Positions 1-8,250 of a DNA stretch of 21,484 bases are shown here, piece by piece (position 1 is the first letter of the stretch; every line of letters begins with the position of its first letter). The stretch is from Candidatus Sigynarchaeota archaeon (GTDB lineage: Archaea > Asgardarchaeota > Lokiarchaeia > Sigynarchaeales > Sigynarchaeaceae). A model generated the notes under the pieces. It was not told the DNA's origin. It worked only from the letters and a program-made list of their open reading frames with translations, and did no database searches. Position numbers and translations under genes: made by a program. The stretch covers positions 1 through 21,484 of the forward strand of contig JAUQYW010000123.1 in NCBI GenBank assembly GCA_030587525.1. The letters are read 5' to 3'.

Positions 1-306
1 AATGAAGTCGGGAAGTTTCTTAGTAAAAAAATATTAAGTGTCCAATGCTGGCCGGATATTTCTGTTCCTTTTGGTTCTCCCGCATCGTTAACCATAAGCT
101 ACCCCTCAAAAAAAAATTCCCGACCCGAAAAAAAGGCCGCGCACGAAAAATACCGGCTCGATCGATGTGTATTGTACCTCGGATTGCTCGATGCAAGAAA
201 TCGCCGGGCACGTACCATTTACCACACGCAGCTGCCGTGACGGGCATGTGGCTCGTTCCAGGATCGGCATATTTTTTAAGCCGGGTGCTGTAACCGTCGA
301 CGTACC
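1..306. other. No gene recognised; upstream region of the zinc-ribbon gene
   Basis: The stretch before the first gene holds only short overlapping open frames on both strands with no coherent protein character. It contains several A-rich runs (around 108-118, 128-136 and 150-156) that may be the tail of a transcript ending to the left or simply spacer. I see no tRNA cloverleaf or other RNA that I can name. The only likely function is the promoter near its right end. Confidence 0.5.
267..279 (+). promoter_or_regulatory. Putative TATA box of the zinc-ribbon gene
   Basis: An AT-rich block (CATATTTTTTAAG) sits in GC-richer sequence about 30-35 nt before the ATG at 307. That is the spacing expected for an archaeal promoter giving a very short leader. 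No SD precedes the ATG. Confidence 0.4.
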
Positions 307-828
307 ATGCAGAACAATGGGTTTTATTGCGAGGGCTGCGGCGGGCCGGTGCCGCTGGGCCGCAATTTCTGTGACGCGTGCCGGCCATACGTCGTGGAAT
401 GCGATGCTTGCCATAAGCCGTTCCATGAGCGTTTTATTCACGAGCACGTGTCTGCCTATGTTTATGGCATATTATGGGTATGCCCAGCATGCTTGAGCAG
501 GCTGCGCTTCGAAGAGGCGGCCAACAAGAAGCCACGGGCCCGCGCGGACCTGGTGCCATATCGTATAGCAGCGTTTGATAAGGCGTTGCACGGGAAGAAC
601 CGCTACACGATCGACGAGTTCGGCCGGTTGCTCCATAATCTCGACCCAAATGCCATTTGGCGATTTATCAAGGAAATGCGCATGGATGATATCATCAAGT
701 ACGATGCCAACGACGTGTTCGTGGAATTCGACAACCCGAGCAAGCCGGAGATCGACGTGCTCAAGCGCAAGTTCGGCAACTGGCTCCGCTTCGGGAGGAT
801 AACGCCACCCGATCTTGATAATGAATGA
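307..828 (+). CDS. Double zinc-ribbon protein of unknown function
   Basis: This 173-residue protein has four CxxC knuckles in its first 62 residues: C8/C11, C22/C25, C32/C35 and C59/C62. They pair naturally as two consecutive zinc ribbons, and H40, H45 and H47 lie inside the second. Residues from about 85 to 173 form a separate part with charged helices and a beta-like stretch (DVFVEFD), which could be a small winged-helix or protein-interaction domain. Zinc ribbons followed by a small folded domain are common among archaeal transcription- and translation-associated proteins, but no specific family is recognised. The ATG start fits the upstream TATA-like box. The gene stands alone, 37 nt before the next reading frame on the same strand, so the two could be co-transcribed. 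Confidence 0.8.
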   Translation: MQNNGFYCEGCGGPVPLGRNFCDACRPYVVECDACHKPFHERFIHEHVSAYVYGILWVCPACLSRLRFEEAANKKPRARADLVPYRIAAFDKALHGKNRYTIDEFGRLLHNLDPNAIWRFIKEMRMDDIIKYDANDVFVEFDNPSKPEIDVLKRKFGNWLRFGRITPPDLDNE

Positions 829-865
829 GTTTGTTATTTCGCTTTCAAATGAGTTTTAACCGGAC

Positions 866-1830
866 GTGGAAAATATTTCATTGTTACGGGATGCTAACGT
901 GAAGAATCAACCCACTACGATCTCGAATCGCATTGCTATCATAGAAGACTTCGAATGTAGAGTTCGAAAGGTTCCGGAAGAATGGATCAAGGAAAAATAC
1001 TATTATTACTTCGACCAGGTTGCGGACTATCTCACGCTATGTGGATTCGTATTATTCGATTATTTCCAAAATATCATGCAAGTTGAAACATCCAACGCAT
1101 CTGCGTTCATCCTTGGCACACCAAGCAAGCCTATTTCGGAACAAAGCATCAAGATCATTCAAGAGAAAGTCGCCCAGGGGTGTTCTCTCCTCGTCCGGCA
1201 AAGGAGACGATTGCACCGGCTATGCTCTCAAGTTTAAACAAGCTCACGTCGGGATGGGGGTTTACATTCAACCCGGATACCATGTCCGGCAAGAAAAGCA
1301 TCCTACCGCTGCTGAAACGGGCCAACGGCTTTTTGAACGGTTTTTTCACGGAATTGACTTACGATTCGGGATGCACCATTTCCTACGTAGGAAGCATCAA
1401 GCCCGCCTTCACCATCGATGGAGACCAGGGCGAATTACCCGCTTTAGGCCTGGAATTGCCCAGCGGAGGCAAGGTGGCAGCGTTCGGGAACTATTGGTGG
1501 CTCACGTTCCACGGCCACGCGGGTTTTCCTGCCGCGGACAATTACAAGGTGGTGTATGCCGTCCTTAGGTGGCTTGCGCATCTTGACCTTACCAGTTCAC
1601 TCCCGCCCCAATCACCTCGATATTGGTATGATATCAAGAGAATAATCAAAACGATCGCTTCTGGAAGCCCGAGGCTTTCCCTGGATGAAATCGCACGGAA
1701 AGTCAATGTTCCCGTTGAAAAAGCCGAGGAACTCTTGCTCGAATTGATAACATCAAAAAAGTTAATAGGGCACTTCGACCCGAAGACGAAGTCATTCATC
1801 TCGAATTCACCCGAAACTCAATTTAAATGA
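866..1830 (+). pseudogene. Frame-disrupted GATase-like (DUF4350-like) protein with C-terminal winged helix
   Basis: Two reading frames together encode one protein of about 320 residues. The first frame (GTG at 866, to about 1195) ends a Rossmann-like part with FILGTPSKPIS and a helix leading to QGCSLLV. The frame open from about 1180 to the stop at 1830 continues with GWGFTFNPD, then KVAAFGNYWWLTF and an NYKVVYAVLRWLAHL helix. This is the layout of the class I glutamine-amidotransferase-like/DUF4350 fold. A winged helix of a type common in archaea follows (residues SLDEIARKVNVPVEKAEELL, then a basic wing). Between the frames the third frame briefly reads SGKGDD, which fits the family pattern after LLV. 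The disruption therefore looks like one or two small indels between about 1180 and 1220. It may be true decay or a sequencing/assembly error, since both halves are otherwise intact and coding-like. Confidence 0.65.
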
Positions 1831-1837
1831 CTTACAT

Positions 1838-1850
1838 CTCGGTTTTTTTA
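1838..1850 (+). terminator. T-rich terminator after the disrupted gene
   Basis: A run of seven T follows the stop codon at 1830 by about ten bases. Archaeal RNA polymerase terminates at such T-tracts without needing a hairpin. The site lies between two convergent genes. Confidence 0.4.
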
Positions 1851-1890
1851 CCGCGTGCCACAAGCACGTGGCTTGAAGCCGCGTGTCACA
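1851..1890. repeat. Short direct repeat with internal dyad between convergent genes
   Basis: The 12-mer CCGCGTGYCACA occurs at 1851-1862 and again at 1879-1890, differing at one base. Between them is a small dyad (GCCAC ... GTGGC). The second copy overlaps the stop codon of the toxin gene read from the other strand. Its role is unknown; it could help terminate transcription or be a remnant of an intergenic repeat family. Confidence 0.35.
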
Positions 1891-2179
1891 ATCTCTCTTT
1901 CCAATAGCCAGGTTTTCGACGTAAATGGGCAACTGCTATAATGAGGATCTTATCGGCTTCGATTCGGTATAAGATACCAAATGGGAATCGCCGTAAAAGG
2001 CGACGCCTCAAGTCTCCCTCAAGAATCGGCCATGTTTCTGGTGTCTCTCTGATGGATTGTATGGCTCGTTCTACCTCGGACAAAAATTCAACACCCAAGC
2101 CTTTTGCCTGGGCTTCATAAAACTGAACAGCCTCCGTCATTTCCTTCTCTGCATCTTGAAGGATGACCGCCGCTTTCAT
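1886..2179 (-). CDS. RelE/ParE-family toxin
   Basis: The 97-residue product has the RelE/ParE fold pattern: an N-terminal strand (KAAVILQDAEKEM), a long helical hairpin (EFLSEVERAIQSIRETP), the WPIL turn, and strands ending in RRFPFGILYRIEADKILIIAVAHLRRKPGYW. The FPFxILYRI...I.AVAHxRRKPGYW tail is typical of the RelE/ParE plasmid-stabilisation family. Such toxins either cleave mRNA on the ribosome (RelE) or poison DNA gyrase (ParE), and sequence alone does not decide which. The ATG overlaps the end of the upstream antitoxin gene (ATGA), so the two are translationally coupled. Length and motifs appear intact. It is the downstream member of a two-gene operon whose promoter lies before 2406. Confidence 0.88.
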   Translation of the reverse strand: MKAAVILQDAEKEMTEAVQFYEAQAKGLGVEFLSEVERAIQSIRETPETWPILEGDLRRRLLRRFPFGILYRIEADKILIIAVAHLRRKPGYWKERL

Positions 2180-2406
2180 TTGATTTTCGACCGGATTTCG
2201 CTAAATACTTTCTCTGCAGGCTTTCCAGTCATCCCGCTGCGTTTGTATTCCTGGTACCTGCGCTCGGCCTCTTCAATCCACGCGCGTTCTGCGTCAGGAT
2301 CGTCATTGCCATCCAGGCTATGCAGCAGCCGTTCTGCGAGCGTTGCTCGCTCGCGTGGTGATAGTTGGAGAGCCTCTTTCTCGAGTTTATTTATTTTTGA
2401 TACCAC
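2176..2406 (-). CDS. Antitoxin of the putative addiction-module-component family
   Basis: This 76-residue, highly charged helical protein matches the family annotated as 'putative addiction module component'. It has the SPRERATLAERLLHSLDG core followed by an acidic segment with AWIEEAERRYQEYKRSG and a tail that probably wraps the toxin. Such proteins are found paired with RelE/ParE toxins, as here, where the toxin start overlaps the last codons. The start is GTG at 2406 (GTG-GTA-TCA-AAA). A TATA-like box about 25 nt upstream and the lack of an SD suggest a leaderless transcript. Antitoxins of this kind usually repress their own promoter, but no clear operator dyad is visible. Confidence 0.85.
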   Translation of the reverse strand: MVSKINKLEKEALQLSPRERATLAERLLHSLDGNDDPDAERAWIEEAERRYQEYKRSGMTGKPAEKVFSEIRSKIK

Positions 2407-2423
2407 GGGGAACTACCTTGCGT

Positions 2424-2436
2424 GTTTTTATATTTC
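2424..2436 (-). promoter_or_regulatory. TATA box of the toxin-antitoxin operon
   Basis: On the minus strand the sequence AAATATAAAAAC lies centred about 24-25 nt before the GTG at 2406. This is ideal archaeal TATA spacing for a leaderless mRNA starting at the antitoxin codon. Confidence 0.5.
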
Positions 2437-2518
2437 CACCATACCTTTAATATTCCACTCTTTTCACGATATTTATCCTTTCTGTAGAATGATCTGAAAC
2501 ACGTGATCATTCCTGGCC

Positions 2519-2953
2519 TCATAGAGCTTGTTGTTGCACATCGCCGAACCAATTTCGCGTGCTTGCCACCCAGCCATCGAGCATTTGCGTGAACTTCGTA
2601 AAAGTGCACTTTACAAGCGAGTAATGCGTGAACTTGCCCTTTTTCCAGCCCTGGATCAGCCCCGCTTGCTCGAGAATTCGTAAGTGATGGGACACCGAGG
2701 CTTGCACCTTTTCCATGATGGCTTCGAGCTCGCAGACGCAACGGTCCTTCTCCTTCAGCGTGTCGAGGATCAACAACCGCTCTCGATTCCCAATGGCATC
2801 GAACACTTTCAAGAGCATTTGCTTGTCCTTTTCTTCGTCAAATCGCTGTTTTATCTCGAGCAAGGCTTTAAAATGCCGCTCCGGGTCAGGAATGTCTCCA
2901 CACTTTGAAAGTGTTTTGATGATTCGAGCCCGTTTCTTGTCGCTTGAAGACAT
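2519..2953 (-). CDS. arsR: ArsR-family metalloid-responsive repressor
   Basis: A 144-residue winged-helix repressor. After a charged N-terminal extension of about 45 residues comes the ArsR core: FDAIGNRERLLILDTLKEKD, then RCVCEL (C72 and C74), the recognition helix VQASVSHHLRILEQAGLI, and the wing GWKKGKFTHYSL. The CVC pair corresponds to the ELCVCDL-type metalloid site of classical ArsR, where As(III)/Sb(III) binding releases the DNA. A third thiolate is not at the classical spacing; C116 or C18 might serve. The gene is transcribed divergently from the ACR3 exporter, so the shared 99-bp region is its likely operator. The ATG at 2953 has a TATA-like box about 29 nt upstream, suggesting a leaderless message. 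Confidence 0.92.
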   Translation of the reverse strand: MSSSDKKRARIIKTLSKCGDIPDPERHFKALLEIKQRFDEEKDKQMLLKVFDAIGNRERLLILDTLKEKDRCVCELEAIMEKVQASVSHHLRILEQAGLIQGWKKGKFTHYSLVKCTFTKFTQMLDGWVASTRNWFGDVQQQAL

Positions 2954-2976
2954 AATCTCACGATGTTGGTAGTGTA

Positions 2977-2989
2977 ATTATAAATAGTA
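2977..2989 (-). promoter_or_regulatory. TATA box of arsR
   Basis: Read on the minus strand, CTATTTATAATTA is centred about 29 nt before the arsR ATG. It lies within the divergent arsR/ACR3 control region, where ArsR binding could block both promoters. Confidence 0.45.
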
Positions 2990-3010
2990 AAGGACAAATC
3001 TTAAACAAAT

Positions 3011-3024
3011 CGAAAAATATAGAT
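3011..3024 (+). promoter_or_regulatory. BRE/TATA-like promoter of the ACR3 gene
   Basis: CGAAAAATATAGAT resembles a purine-rich BRE followed by a TATA box, and places a start site near 3043-3047, a few bases before the ATG at 3053. No clear dyad operator for ArsR could be picked out by eye in this interval. Confidence 0.4.
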
Positions 3025-3052
3025 ACATAATCATTTTAATTGATATGAGTTT

Positions 3053-4204
3053 ATGATTATGATGAACAATAAGGAGACGAATGCCAAACCAGCAGGAAAA
3101 GCCAAGCCGGAAGGATTGAGCTTTTTCGAAAAATATCTCGTGCTCTGGATCGCGTTGTGCATCGTGGCGGGGATCCTTCTTTCCCAATTCGTTCCCGATC
3201 TTGCAAAAGCGATCGATAGTTTCAAGATCGGGACTATATCCATCCCGATTGGCATCTGCTTGTTCTTGATGATGTACCCGGCAGTGATGAATCTCAGGAA
3301 GGAAGAGTTGAAAAAACTTAGCAAGAATCCCACACCAATAATAGTCACCCTCGTGATGAACTGGGTTGTCGTCCCTTTACTCGGTGTCTTCCTAGCCGGC
3401 TGGTTACTTTCCGATGAACCTGACCTCGTTGTTGCGGTGATCTTGCTCCATTCGAGCCCGTGCACGGCAATGGTGCTGGTCTGGGGTTACCTGGCCGGGG
3501 GAAACCAGGAACAGAACGTGGTGAACACAAGTATTAACACGCTTTCCATCATTTTCTTGTATGCACCAGTCGTCGGGCTGATGCTGAGTCTCCAGAATTT
3601 CGTATTTAGCACGACTATATCCGTTGATTGGGTTGGCTTACTAATCACGGCGGCACTTTTCATCGGGATCCCGATCATCGTCGGTTATTTTACCCGCAAG
3701 AATGTCATCGCTCGAAAAGGTGAAACATGGTTTAATGACGTGTTTAAAAACGCGCTGGGCAAGGTTGCCATCGGAGCTTTACTCATGACGCTTGTCATCC
3801 TTTTCGCGTTGAACGGGAACACGTTGATTGGTAATCCGTATTTACTCGTGCGGGTCTCCATTCCCTTGCTCTTGAGCTTCGCGATCGTGGTCACCATTAA
3901 CTTGATGATCACCAAGCTCCTCAAGTTCAAGTACCGTGAGGGTATCATCGTTACAATCATCGGTTCCTCGAGCCATTTCGAGATCGCCATCGCAACAGCG
4001 ATCACGCTCAGTGGTATTGGTTCGGACATGGCCCTCGGCACTACCATGGGCCTCTTCTGGGAAGTGCCGGTGATGCTGTCGCTCGTGTACATCGGAAAGT
4101 GGCTCCGCAAGAAACGATTCTGGCTGCCTGACGAAGACATTATCGTAGAAAAGAAAGACAAGGAAGATCACAGCCAGCATCTTCACGGGACATGGCGTGA
4201 TTGA
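3053..4204 (+). CDS. acr3: ACR3-family arsenite efflux permease
   Basis: A 383-residue inner-membrane exporter with about ten hydrophobic segments. It extrudes arsenite (and perhaps antimonite) using the proton motive force. Family signatures are clear: HSSPCTAMVLVWGYLAGG places the conserved transport cysteine at C137, and GSSSHFEIAIATAITLSG places the conserved glutamate at E310. The end EVPVMLSLVYIGKWLRKK is also typical. The N-terminal 20 residues are hydrophilic and Lys-rich, and the C-terminus carries a His/Asp-rich tail (EDHSQHLH). Several ATGs cluster at the start (3053, 3059, 3062). The first agrees best with the upstream TATA box. Paired divergently with arsR, this is a minimal arsenite-resistance unit; no arsenate reductase gene is present nearby. 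Confidence 0.93.
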   Translation: MIMMNNKETNAKPAGKAKPEGLSFFEKYLVLWIALCIVAGILLSQFVPDLAKAIDSFKIGTISIPIGICLFLMMYPAVMNLRKEELKKLSKNPTPIIVTLVMNWVVVPLLGVFLAGWLLSDEPDLVVAVILLHSSPCTAMVLVWGYLAGGNQEQNVVNTSINTLSIIFLYAPVVGLMLSLQNFVFSTTISVDWVGLLITAALFIGIPIIVGYFTRKNVIARKGETWFNDVFKNALGKVAIGALLMTLVILFALNGNTLIGNPYLLVRVSIPLLLSFAIVVTINLMITKLLKFKYREGIIVTIIGSSSHFEIAIATAITLSGIGSDMALGTTMGLFWEVPVMLSLVYIGKWLRKKRFWLPDEDIIVEKKDKEDHSQHLHGTWRD

Positions 4205-4248
4205 CCTTTCGGTTCCTATTCTCTTACTTTTAATTGGGTTAAATGAAG

Positions 4249-4274
4249 GAAAAATATCGCAAAAATCAAAAAAC
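4249..4274 (-). terminator. T-rich terminator after the uL22 gene
   Basis: On the minus strand three T-runs (GTTTTTTG, ATTTTTG, ATATTTTT) follow within about 20-45 nt of the uL22 stop codon. Clustered T-tracts are the usual archaeal termination signal. The same interval lies just downstream of the convergent ACR3 gene. Confidence 0.45.
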
Positions 4275-4292
4275 TGGTTTGAAAAAGGAGAT

Positions 4293-4751
4293 TTATGACT
4301 CTTCCACGAGGGCGACTTCGATGTGGATCATCCGGCGGAAGTAGGGCGAGGACCTGCCATGCGCGCGGGGAATGAATTTCTTGATCACCCGGGCCTGGTT
4401 CACGCAGCAATGGATGATGCGGCACTTGTCGACGTCCAAGCCCTTGTACTCGGCGTTGTTCTCCACTTCCTTCAAGAGCTCGAGGACGCGCTCAGCGGAC
4501 TTGATGGGCCACCTACCGGGGCCGATGCCACCGACGCGGTGCGCCTGCAACTTGTGGTACCGCTTGAACGGCACGGGCTCCTGGAATTTCATGACACGTT
4601 CGCAGAAATCCTTGGCCTTCTGCAAGTTCATACCCTTGATGTGGTGGCATACTTCCCGGGTCTTCTTGAATGACACGTTGTTATCACGCTTGCTGGCAAT
4701 GGCGCTCTTGTCCTTGTCCAAGCCGGTGATGCTGTACCCAAAATGTACCAT
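4293..4751 (-). CDS. rpl22: Large-subunit ribosomal protein uL22
   Basis: A 152-residue protein of the archaeal/eukaryotic uL22 (L22/L17e) type. It contacts 23S rRNA domains and lines the nascent-peptide exit tunnel. Recognisable blocks are the VSFKKTREVCHHIKGM helix, the VPFKRYHKLQAHR stretch, GPGRWPIKSAERVLELLKEVENNAEYKGLD, and the tunnel beta-hairpin ending FIPRAHGRSSPYFRRMIHIEVAL. Archaeal S10 operons place it directly after uS19 and before uS3. Here uS19 is about 13 kb upstream on the same strand and uS3 is absent, because a convergent ACR3 gene follows. It has its own SD (AAGGTGA) 9 nt before the ATG, so it is expressed as a separate unit. Confidence 0.96.
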   Translation of the reverse strand: MVHFGYSITGLDKDKSAIASKRDNNVSFKKTREVCHHIKGMNLQKAKDFCERVMKFQEPVPFKRYHKLQAHRVGGIGPGRWPIKSAERVLELLKEVENNAEYKGLDVDKCRIIHCCVNQARVIKKFIPRAHGRSSPYFRRMIHIEVALVEES

Positions 4752-4760
4752 GAGGATGAT

Positions 4761-4767
4761 TCACCTT
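4761..4767 (-). promoter_or_regulatory. Shine-Dalgarno site of uL22
   Basis: Minus-strand AAGGTGA, complementary to the 3' end of archaeal 16S rRNA, lies 9 nt before the ATG at 4751 and confirms that start. It stands out because most genes in the window lack an SD. Confidence 0.7.
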
Positions 4768-4911
4768 GCGAAATTGATGCGCGATTCGTGGAGATGTGTT
4801 ATCGACGCCGTGTTTCGCATCGAGTAGAATGAGATAATGAGTGCTAGATTTGATTTAAAATTTGGTTTTAGATGCCAAGATAGTTGCTAGCTCTTGCCTT
4901 CCGCGCGGTCG

Positions 4912-4921
4912 CTTTATTTTC
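4912..4921 (+). promoter_or_regulatory. TATA-like box of the membrane glycosidase gene
   Basis: CTTTATTTTC lies about 22-29 nt before the ATG at 4942, after a GC-rich patch. There is no SD between it and the start, so a leaderless transcript beginning close to the ATG is likely. Confidence 0.4.
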
Positions 4922-4941
4922 ACCCGGCCAATTACTAGTGC

Positions 4942-7900
4942 ATGAACGACCTTGCTCAACAGAAGGAACCTTCTAGACCAGGAACGATGCTCATCCCGGT
5001 TCAAGCAGCCGGGGCATTGCTCCTCTTTTTGCTCAGTTACTGGCTCTTCTTTTCCTATGGCGCGACCGACCTAGCGTTGGCGTCGCCATTTGATGATGTA
5101 TTCCCATTCTTGCTGGCAATCCCCTACCTGGGGTGCCCGTTGCTCATCTTAGCACTTGAAAAATTGGATCGACGCGTGGTGTACGCGGTCAAGCTTGGCT
5201 TGGTTATCGCGGTCTGTTCCATACTGCTAGTCCTGTTGTTCATCGTCGGCTCGTTTTCCGTTTTTTCGAGCCGCTGGACGTGGGCATACAATGACCTCCG
5301 TGAACTGCATTATCTTGTGCCTTCGCTCGAGATAATCACGTACACGGCTGCAGTTTGCCTGGTGTTCCTCACATGTTATGAATTCTTGACCGCAAGTAAA
5401 GGAACAAGCGGCACGCTCAAGAAACCAGAGATCGTAATGGGATTCTGCATCATCCTCCTTGGATTTGCCGGTTTTGGCGCATTCCAGGGGATCCTTGCCA
5501 CGCAGCCGCTCTGGGTATCCCTCTGCATTCTCGTGTGGCTCGCAGTTGCGGAATGCTCGTTCATCCTCCTCCACCAGTGGCAATCGTTGAAAAGGTTCAA
5601 GGAAGCCAGCGCGAGCGCTGGTGCCACTGATGGAACGGATCAAGGACCATCGGAGCATCACGGCGATTCCTCGACCAGGACACTGTCGATTCAAGAAAGG
5701 ATCCGCATCAGAACATTCAAGGGATGGATCCTCGCAGGAGTAGCGCTCTGGTGCATGTACGTGGCGCTGTATCCCGCGCAACTCGTGTTTCAAGAGGGGC
5801 CAACCAACTCGTGGGGAACGAGCGTGCTCGTGGGAACTGCGATCAGCTTCATCTTGCTGCTCGTGTGGTGGTATTGCAAAGTCTCGATAACGGGGAGCTT
5901 CTTGACCATTGTTCTGATTTCATTGCTCTCGCCGATCCTCCTCGCGCTTGATTTCGCGACGATACCGAATACTGTGCCTGCCGCACAAACTTTGTCTTTA
6001 GCTGGTTTCATCAGCTCGCTGGCCTGGATCCTCTTCTATGGCCATCAACAGCGCGCCCGGTGGTCGCCCAAGCTCACGCTGCTTGCGACGTGGCTGTGGG
6101 GGGCCGGGTTCGTGCTTTTCTTCCACGATCCGCTCCTGGAAATCTGGGAGATGGAGGAATATCTCCTGAAGCTCCAGATCAGGTTGGGAACCGTCACGGA
6201 CCCGTTCAGAACGGGCGTCGGCCTCTACTACCCTCTGTTGCTGCTCATTGGCCTCATTGGTCTTGCCTTCGCGAGCGTCATCTTTCTCGTGAAATACTTC
6301 GGGAAAACGAAGGCTACTCGCAAAACCCCGGCGACAGGGACGACACTACCATCAACCCCGGTATCAACGGTTTCGATGCCCGCCAAGGATCACACGGGTA
6401 TGGCGCGGGAGGCATCTACGCGCCTTTATAAAAAACAGTTTTACGCGTCACTCGTGATATTCGCTGTGGCGTTCAGTTCCTCATTAATATTAACGCAGAC
6501 AAACATTGCGACGAGCGCACCCGTGATCGTTGCCGAGATGGGCGACCACGGGGTCCTCTGGCTCGCAAACAGCTATGACCGGGTTCTCCCCGATTACCAC
6601 CCGGATTTCTCCGTGAGCCCCCGGAATTCTACGGTCGACATCCATGCTATGCGAGGGGAAGCGGAGCTGGTTCAGCTCGTGTTCTCCCCGCTCGCGAGCA
6701 GGATGATCTCGTTCCAGGGATATCAATGGAGCAGCTCGGCGGCTGCCGCGGGCGATAATAAATGGAAAGCAGCGAATGACAGCCTGGTGGAGATCCCGAT
6801 CAGGACCGGGCAAGTTGGCTATATCAATTGCTTCAATCCCGACATTGCCGATGTCCTCTTGCCGTGGAAATCGTTCATCACGGGCGCCGAGACCCGGGCG
6901 AATGTGCCCTTCTGGCTGGAGATCCAGGTACCCCGGAACGTGTCCGCGGGCACATATACCACTCGATTCGAGTACATCACGCGGTCATATTTGCAGCGGG
7001 TGGCTCGCGATGCAACGTTGAATTTCACGCTCCAGTTGACAGTCTGGGATGTCCTCAAGCCATTGAATCGCACCGTGGACACGGTCATCGGCTTGTGGCC
7101 GGAGAACCCGCAATATGCAGACCAGCTACTCAAGTTGGGCATGAATTATAGCGTGGATCCTTATGGCATCGGAGTTAGTATCTATGGCCCTTACTGCCCG
7201 GCGGTCTCTTGGAATCCCGCTAACTTGTCAGCGGGCATCCAATGGAATTGGTCAAGGTTCTACACACGCGTCCAGGAGATGCTAGACGCGGGGATGAACC
7301 AGATCAAGCTCGATTTCTACCCGGGCATTGATTGCCGCAGCAATGCCCAAGCCGTGCTTAACGGTTCAAAAGACAATTTCCTGACCCTCATCCGGTGGTT
7401 CTACGAGAACGTGACCACTCATCTTGAAAATAGAACCACGCCGTGGAACACCACTTGGGCAAGCGAGACCATCACGCAGCACTCGGACGAGCCGGATCCC
7501 AGAATCGATCCCCTGGCCCCGAAAGCGTTCGATCTCGTGTACCAGATAGTCCACAACGCTTCACAAGGTCAAATCCGGTCATTCCAAACGTTCATGTACG
7601 AGCCGGCGTTCGATGAATGGCTTGATTCCCTCGATATCTGGGTTCTCACGCCGGATTCGTTCAGTCCAGAGGTCTCCGCCCTAATTCATGGGGCTGGACA
7701 CGAGGTGTGGACGTATTCGAACGGGGACAATTTCCCGGGAACAGACACCGATTTGCGAACGCCGCTTATCATGAGCCGCTTGCGCGGGTGGGTCGATTAT
7801 CATTACAACATCAGTGGATTCTTGCACTGGACTTTCTATTTCTATAATTACAACGACGCTGGGCGCTCTGGTTGCGGTTATGACGGGCGGGGCGACGGCA

Positions 7901-8220
7901 CGGAGATCGTGCCGTACGAGGACGGGTATTTGCCCACGCTGCGGCTCGCCGCGTTCCGCGACGGGCTGGAGGACAACGAGCTCTTGTGGATGCTGAACCG
8001 CACCATCGCGGATGCGCAAGCGAAGAACGTGAGCTCTGCCATCTTGGACGAGGCAATCTCCAGCATGAACGCCGTGGACGCGGCGCTTGGAAGGCAGTGG
8101 GCGGACACGCAGTGGCCGATCCCGGTGGTCACCCGCGAGTTCAACCACGATGCCCGGGAATACATCGGGCTCCGTACCAGGTGTGGCGATATCCTGGACG
8201 CGTTGGATGGTTCCTTCTAA
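4942..8220 (+). CDS. Polytopic membrane protein with extracellular DUF4091-like glycosidase domain
   Basis: A 1092-residue two-part protein. Residues 1 to about 520 contain roughly 12-13 hydrophobic segments separated by short loops (a longer polar loop at about 215-255). The last segment, near 500-518, leads into a large soluble part. Residues from about 525 to 1092 have a beta-rich first half and then an (alpha/beta)-barrel-like half, ending in a DUF4091 signature: GFLHWTFYFYN, a glycine-rich GRGDG turn, VPYEDGYLPTLRLAAFRDGLEDNELLWML. DUF4091 proteins are glycoside-hydrolase-like. The soluble part carries 16 N-x-S/T sequons while the first 520 residues carry none, which fits an exposed, N-glycosylated ectodomain. 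The role is probably glycan trimming at the cell surface; the substrate is unknown. It heads the carbohydrate cluster with the two genes downstream, though a 230-nt gap separates it from them. Confidence 0.82.
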   Translation: MNDLAQQKEPSRPGTMLIPVQAAGALLLFLLSYWLFFSYGATDLALASPFDDVFPFLLAIPYLGCPLLILALEKLDRRVVYAVKLGLVIAVCSILLVLLFIVGSFSVFSSRWTWAYNDLRELHYLVPSLEIITYTAAVCLVFLTCYEFLTASKGTSGTLKKPEIVMGFCIILLGFAGFGAFQGILATQPLWVSLCILVWLAVAECSFILLHQWQSLKRFKEASASAGATDGTDQGPSEHHGDSSTRTLSIQERIRIRTFKGWILAGVALWCMYVALYPAQLVFQEGPTNSWGTSVLVGTAISFILLLVWWYCKVSITGSFLTIVLISLLSPILLALDFATIPNTVPAAQTLSLAGFISSLAWILFYGHQQRARWSPKLTLLATWLWGAGFVLFFHDPLLEIWEMEEYLLKLQIRLGTVTDPFRTGVGLYYPLLLLIGLIGLAFASVIFLVKYFGKTKATRKTPATGTTLPSTPVSTVSMPAKDHTGMAREASTRLYKKQFYASLVIFAVAFSSSLILTQTNIATSAPVIVAEMGDHGVLWLANSYDRVLPDYHPDFSVSPRNSTVDIHAMRGEAELVQLVFSPLASRMISFQGYQWSSSAAAAGDNKWKAANDSLVEIPIRTGQVGYINCFNPDIADVLLPWKSFITGAETRANVPFWLEIQVPRNVSAGTYTTRFEYITRSYLQRVARDATLNFTLQLTVWDVLKPLNRTVDTVIGLWPENPQYADQLLKLGMNYSVDPYGIGVSIYGPYCPAVSWNPANLSAGIQWNWSRFYTRVQEMLDAGMNQIKLDFYPGIDCRSNAQAVLNGSKDNFLTLIRWFYENVTTHLENRTTPWNTTWASETITQHSDEPDPRIDPLAPKAFDLVYQIVHNASQGQIRSFQTFMYEPAFDEWLDSLDIWVLTPDSFSPEVSALIHGAGHEVWTYSNGDNFPGTDTDLRTPLIMSRLRGWVDYHYNISGFLHWTFYFYNYNDAGRSGCGYDGRGDGTEIVPYEDGYLPTLRLAAFRDGLEDNELLWMLNRTIADAQAKNVSSAILDEAISSMNAVDAALGRQWADTQWPIPVVTREFNHDAREYIGLRTRCGDILDALDGSF

Positions 8221-8250
8221 TCCTTTAATTTTTAGATGATTTTTAGCGGT
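8221..8250 (+). terminator. T-rich terminator after the membrane glycosidase gene
   Basis: Two T-runs (AATTTTTAG and GATTTTTAG) follow the stop codon directly, as expected for archaeal factor-independent termination. The remaining gap to 8450 holds no recognisable gene. Confidence 0.4.

Noticed and set aside
45..293. 82-codon plus-strand ORF at the left edge
   Set aside because: Composition follows the A-rich and GC-rich runs of the spacer. No domain, and several equally long frames overlap it on both strands.
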